From: Cellulomonadaceae bacterium
GTDB taxonomy: Bacteria > Actinomycetota > Actinomycetes > Actinomycetales > Cellulomonadaceae
Assembly: GCA_031283115.1 (NCBI GenBank)
Contig: JAITCK010000197.1
Location: forward strand, 1 to 6,576
Reading direction: 5' to 3'
DNA: 6,576 bases
Below are positions 4,401-6,576 of this stretch, one piece after another (position 1 is the first letter of the stretch; the number at the start of each line of letters is the position of its first letter). Below the pieces are notes generated by a model. The model was not told the origin of the DNA and did not search any database. It saw only the letters and a program-made list of their open reading frames with translations. The position numbers were made by a program, and so were the translations under genes.

Positions 4401-5957
4401 ATGGATCTTTCACGTCACCTCACGCCTAGTGCCCGCCTTGCTGCGCCGATGACGGCTGTGCCTTACGTTCCCGGCACGCCGCTGGCCCCCACCGGCAATG
4501 CGACCGGGGCTGTGCAGATGCCTGCCGACTTCCTCTTTGGTACGGCCACAGCCGCCCAACAGATTGAAGGCGCTGCACATGAGGGTGGCCGTGAAGATTC
4601 CATCTGGGACGCCTTCTGCCGGGTACCCGGCGCTGTTGTCCACGGCGACACCGTGGACGTGGCCTGCGACCACTACCATCGGATGCCGCAAGACGTGGCC
4701 CTGATGAAGTCCCTCAACCTAGACACTTACCGGTTTTCAACCTCGTGGGCTCGCGTCCAACCGGGCGGGCGGGCCGTCAACGCTGAAGGCTTGGCCTTCT
4801 ACGACCGCCTGGTTGACGAACTTCTGGAAGCCGACATTCTCCCCTGGGTGACCCTCTACCACTGGGATCTGCCTCAAGCCCTCGAAGAACGTCTAGGCGG
4901 CTGGGCCAACCGGGACGTGGCCTACCGGTTCGCCGAATACGCGCAGATAGTGCACTCCGCGCTCAGCGACCGCGTCAAAGCCTGGACCACCCTCAACGAG
5001 CCCTGGTGTGCCTCCTACCTCAGCTACATTGGCGGCGAACACGCCCCCGGCCGCATGGACCGGGCTGCAGGCGTTGCCGCAGGCCACCACCTGCTGCTGG
5101 GTCACGGCCTGGCTGTCGACGCCATGAAAGCCGCCGACCCCAACTCTGTTGTGGGCCTCACCCTCAACATGACCCACGCTGACGCCGCCGACCCCACCAA
5201 CGCCGACGACATCGCCATGGCTGTCAAACATGACGGCATGTTCAACCGCGCCTTCATCGACCCTGTCATCCGGGGTGTCTACGCCGACGACGTGCGCGGC
5301 TGGCTGGGTGACGACCTCACCGCCGTCGAACAGGACGGCGACCTCGACATCATTTCCACCCCCATCGACGTGCTCGGCATCAACTACTACAACGGATCCT
5401 GCATCGGCGCTACCGAACAGACCGTACCTGAAGGCGCCGTCGTCATCAAAAACTCTGCTGAAGGCGTGCGTGACACGGATGCTGGCCCCCTGCGGGAAAC
5501 TCAGCCGCCCACACCCGCACCCCAAGGCATCTACCATTACAGCCGCGGCCTGCCCACCACCGCTATGGGCTGGGAAGTGCAGCCCGAAGGTCTCACCCGC
5601 CTGCTCGACCGCGTCCACCGCGACTACACGGGCCCGCGCGGCATCGCCCTCTACGTCACCGAAAACGGTGCCGCCTACGATGAAACACCCGACGCTGACG
5701 GCTTCGTGGACGACAGCGACACCCGCCTGGCCTACATTGACGCCCACCTGCGCGCCATCAAAGACGCCATCGACTTAGGCGTTGACGTGCGTGGATACTT
5801 TGCCTGGTCCCTCATGGACAACTTTGAGTGGGCTCACGGCTACAGCAAACGATTCGGCCTGGTTCGCACCAACTATGAGACGCAAGACCGCAGTCCCAAA
5901 GCGTCAGCCCTCTGGTATGCCGACGTCGCCAAAACCCGCACCGTCCCCGCCCGCTAA
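4401..5957 (+). CDS. bglC: GH1 family beta-glucosidase, BglC-like
   Basis: This 518-residue enzyme hydrolyses beta-linked glucosides, most likely imported cellobiose and cello-oligosaccharides, to glucose in the cytoplasm. It is a retaining family 1 glycoside hydrolase. The N-terminal signature FLFGTATAAQQIEG is at 44-57, with Q54 as the substrate-binding Gln. YHWDLPQ at 153-159 supplies H154. TLNEP at 197-201 gives the acid/base Glu200, and YVTENG at 418-423 gives the nucleophile Glu421. NFEWAHGYSKRFGL at 474-487 supplies the conserved Glu476/Trp477 glucose-binding residues. All key residues are present. The catalytic domain starts only at about residue 40. The preceding 39 residues are Pro/Ala/Thr-rich and do not look like a signal peptide, consistent with an intracellular enzyme. 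A 6-phospho-beta-glucosidase role is unlikely because the neighbours are an ABC transporter, not a PTS. The stop codon overlaps the repressor start. Confidence 0.92.
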   Translation: MDLSRHLTPSARLAAPMTAVPYVPGTPLAPTGNATGAVQMPADFLFGTATAAQQIEGAAHEGGREDSIWDAFCRVPGAVVHGDTVDVACDHYHRMPQDVALMKSLNLDTYRFSTSWARVQPGGRAVNAEGLAFYDRLVDELLEADILPWVTLYHWDLPQALEERLGGWANRDVAYRFAEYAQIVHSALSDRVKAWTTLNEPWCASYLSYIGGEHAPGRMDRAAGVAAGHHLLLGHGLAVDAMKAADPNSVVGLTLNMTHADAADPTNADDIAMAVKHDGMFNRAFIDPVIRGVYADDVRGWLGDDLTAVEQDGDLDIISTPIDVLGINYYNGSCIGATEQTVPEGAVVIKNSAEGVRDTDAGPLRETQPPTPAPQGIYHYSRGLPTTAMGWEVQPEGLTRLLDRVHRDYTGPRGIALYVTENGAAYDETPDADGFVDDSDTRLAYIDAHLRAIKDAIDLGVDVRGYFAWSLMDNFEWAHGYSKRFGLVRTNYETQDRSPKASALWYADVAKTRTVPAR

Positions 5958-6576
5958 TGCATCCCCCCACCATTGAGGACGTGGCGCGGGAGGCGGGCGT
6001 GTCCCGCTCCACCGCCTCACGGGCCGTGCGCGGAGAATCGCGGGTATCCCCGCAAGCCCGCGCTGCCGTTGATGCGGCCGTCCAACGCATCGGCTACTTC
6101 CCCAACCTGGCCGCCCGATCCCTGGTCACCCGCCGCACCGACTCCATTGCCCTGGTTGTGCCCGAACCTGACTCGGTGATCCTCAACGACCCCTTCCTCA
6201 CCGGCGTGCTACGCGGCACCAACGACGGCCTCGCCTCCACCGACCTGCAACTCATTCTGCTCATCGCTCGCGCCGACGACTCCACCACCGGTCGTATTGT
6301 GCGCTACCTCAAAGCCGGGCACGTTGACGGGGTACTCATCGCCTCCCACCACCGCAGCGACCACCTGGAAGAAGCCCTCACCGGGTCAGACCTGCCCGCC
6401 GTTTTTGTGGGCCGCCCAGAAACCATCGGCGACACCTTTCTGCCCTACGTTGATGTCGACAATGCTGGCGGTGCCCGAGCGGCCACAGAATATTTGCTCA
6501 GCCAGGGTCGCAGCCGCGTCGCCCACATTGCCGGGCCGCAAGACATGCCCGCCGGAGCCGACCGCCTGGCTGGCTG
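5957..6576 (+). CDS. cebR: LacI-family transcriptional repressor, CebR-like (partial, cut by right edge)
   Basis: 206 codons are visible and the frame is open to the window end; a full family member is about 330-350 residues, so the C-terminal third or more is missing. The N-terminal LacI helix-turn-helix is TIEDVAREAGVSRSTASRAV at 5-24, with the hinge helix at PNLAARSLVTRR 49-60. The periplasmic-binding-protein-like sugar domain follows from about 62: DSIALVVPEP, then GHVDGVLIAS at 121-130, VFVGRP at 149-154 and the VDVDNAGGARAATEYL stretch at 165-180. The SLVTRR-xDSIALVVPEP region and the layout around FLTGVLRG resemble Streptomyces CebR as I remember it. The ATG shares its A with the beta-glucosidase TAA stop (TAATG), and I see no Shine-Dalgarno sequence just upstream, so translation probably depends on ribosomes finishing the previous gene. 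It likely represses its own operon at 290-303 with cellobiose as inducer. In the recognition helix, TASRAV replaces the more usual TVSRVV. Confidence 0.88.
   Translation, partial: MHPPTIEDVAREAGVSRSTASRAVRGESRVSPQARAAVDAAVQRIGYFPNLAARSLVTRRTDSIALVVPEPDSVILNDPFLTGVLRGTNDGLASTDLQLILLIARADDSTTGRIVRYLKAGHVDGVLIASHHRSDHLEEALTGSDLPAVFVGRPETIGDTFLPYVDVDNAGGARAATEYLLSQGRSRVAHIAGPQDMPAGADRLAG

Noticed and set aside
4893..5747. Antisense open frame of 284 codons opposite the beta-glucosidase
   Set aside because: Its Val/Gly-rich shadow composition and lack of motifs contrast with intact GH1 catalytic motifs on the + strand.

Overview
The window is a high-GC actinobacterial sugar-uptake operon. All five recognisable genes are on the + strand, in this order: ABC sugar-binding lipoprotein, two ABC permeases, a GH1 beta-glucosidase and a LacI-family repressor cut by the right edge. 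The third codon position is strongly C/G-biased in every gene. Gene content and protein sequences match the Streptomyces/Thermobifida-type CebE-CebF-CebG-BglC-CebR system for importing cellobiose and short cello-oligosaccharides. I place the organism in Actinomycetota, possibly Actinomycetaceae or a relative; the genus cannot be fixed from this sequence.

Layout: bases 1-82 hold the last 26 codons of an unidentified upstream gene. Bases 83-458 are the operon's control region. It contains a 14-bp palindrome at 290-303 that matches 12 of 14 bases of the CebR/CelR operator TGGGAGCGCTCCCA, followed by a leader with several potential hairpins. The binding-protein gene runs 459-1778. A 332-base gap follows (1779-2110), with a small hairpin at the stop codon and a perfect 19-bp stem-loop, probably separating strong binding-protein expression from weaker permease expression. 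The two permease genes (2111-3277 and 3277-4224) overlap by one base. A 176-base gap holds a terminator-like hairpin and a striking pyrimidine tract just before the beta-glucosidase gene (4401-5957). That gene's stop codon overlaps the start of the repressor gene (5957 to the right edge), which has no stop in the window and reads open to the end.

How it works, by inference from the families: the lipoprotein captures beta-glucoside oligosaccharides outside the cell, and the two permeases carry them across the membrane. Energy comes from an ATPase not encoded here, presumably a shared MsiK-type subunit. The cytoplasmic GH1 enzyme then hydrolyses them to glucose. The LacI-type protein probably represses the operon at 290-303 until cellobiose is present. 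Because it is the last gene of the operon it represses, it would set up negative autoregulation. In Streptomyces, cebR instead lies beside cebEFG as its own unit.

I found no mobile element, CRISPR array, tRNA or rRNA. Nothing in the window amounts to a wholly new system. The points of interest are regulatory: the operator, the inter-gene stem-loops, the pyrimidine leader, the Shine-Dalgarno-less coupled repressor start and an extra C-terminal tail on the first permease.
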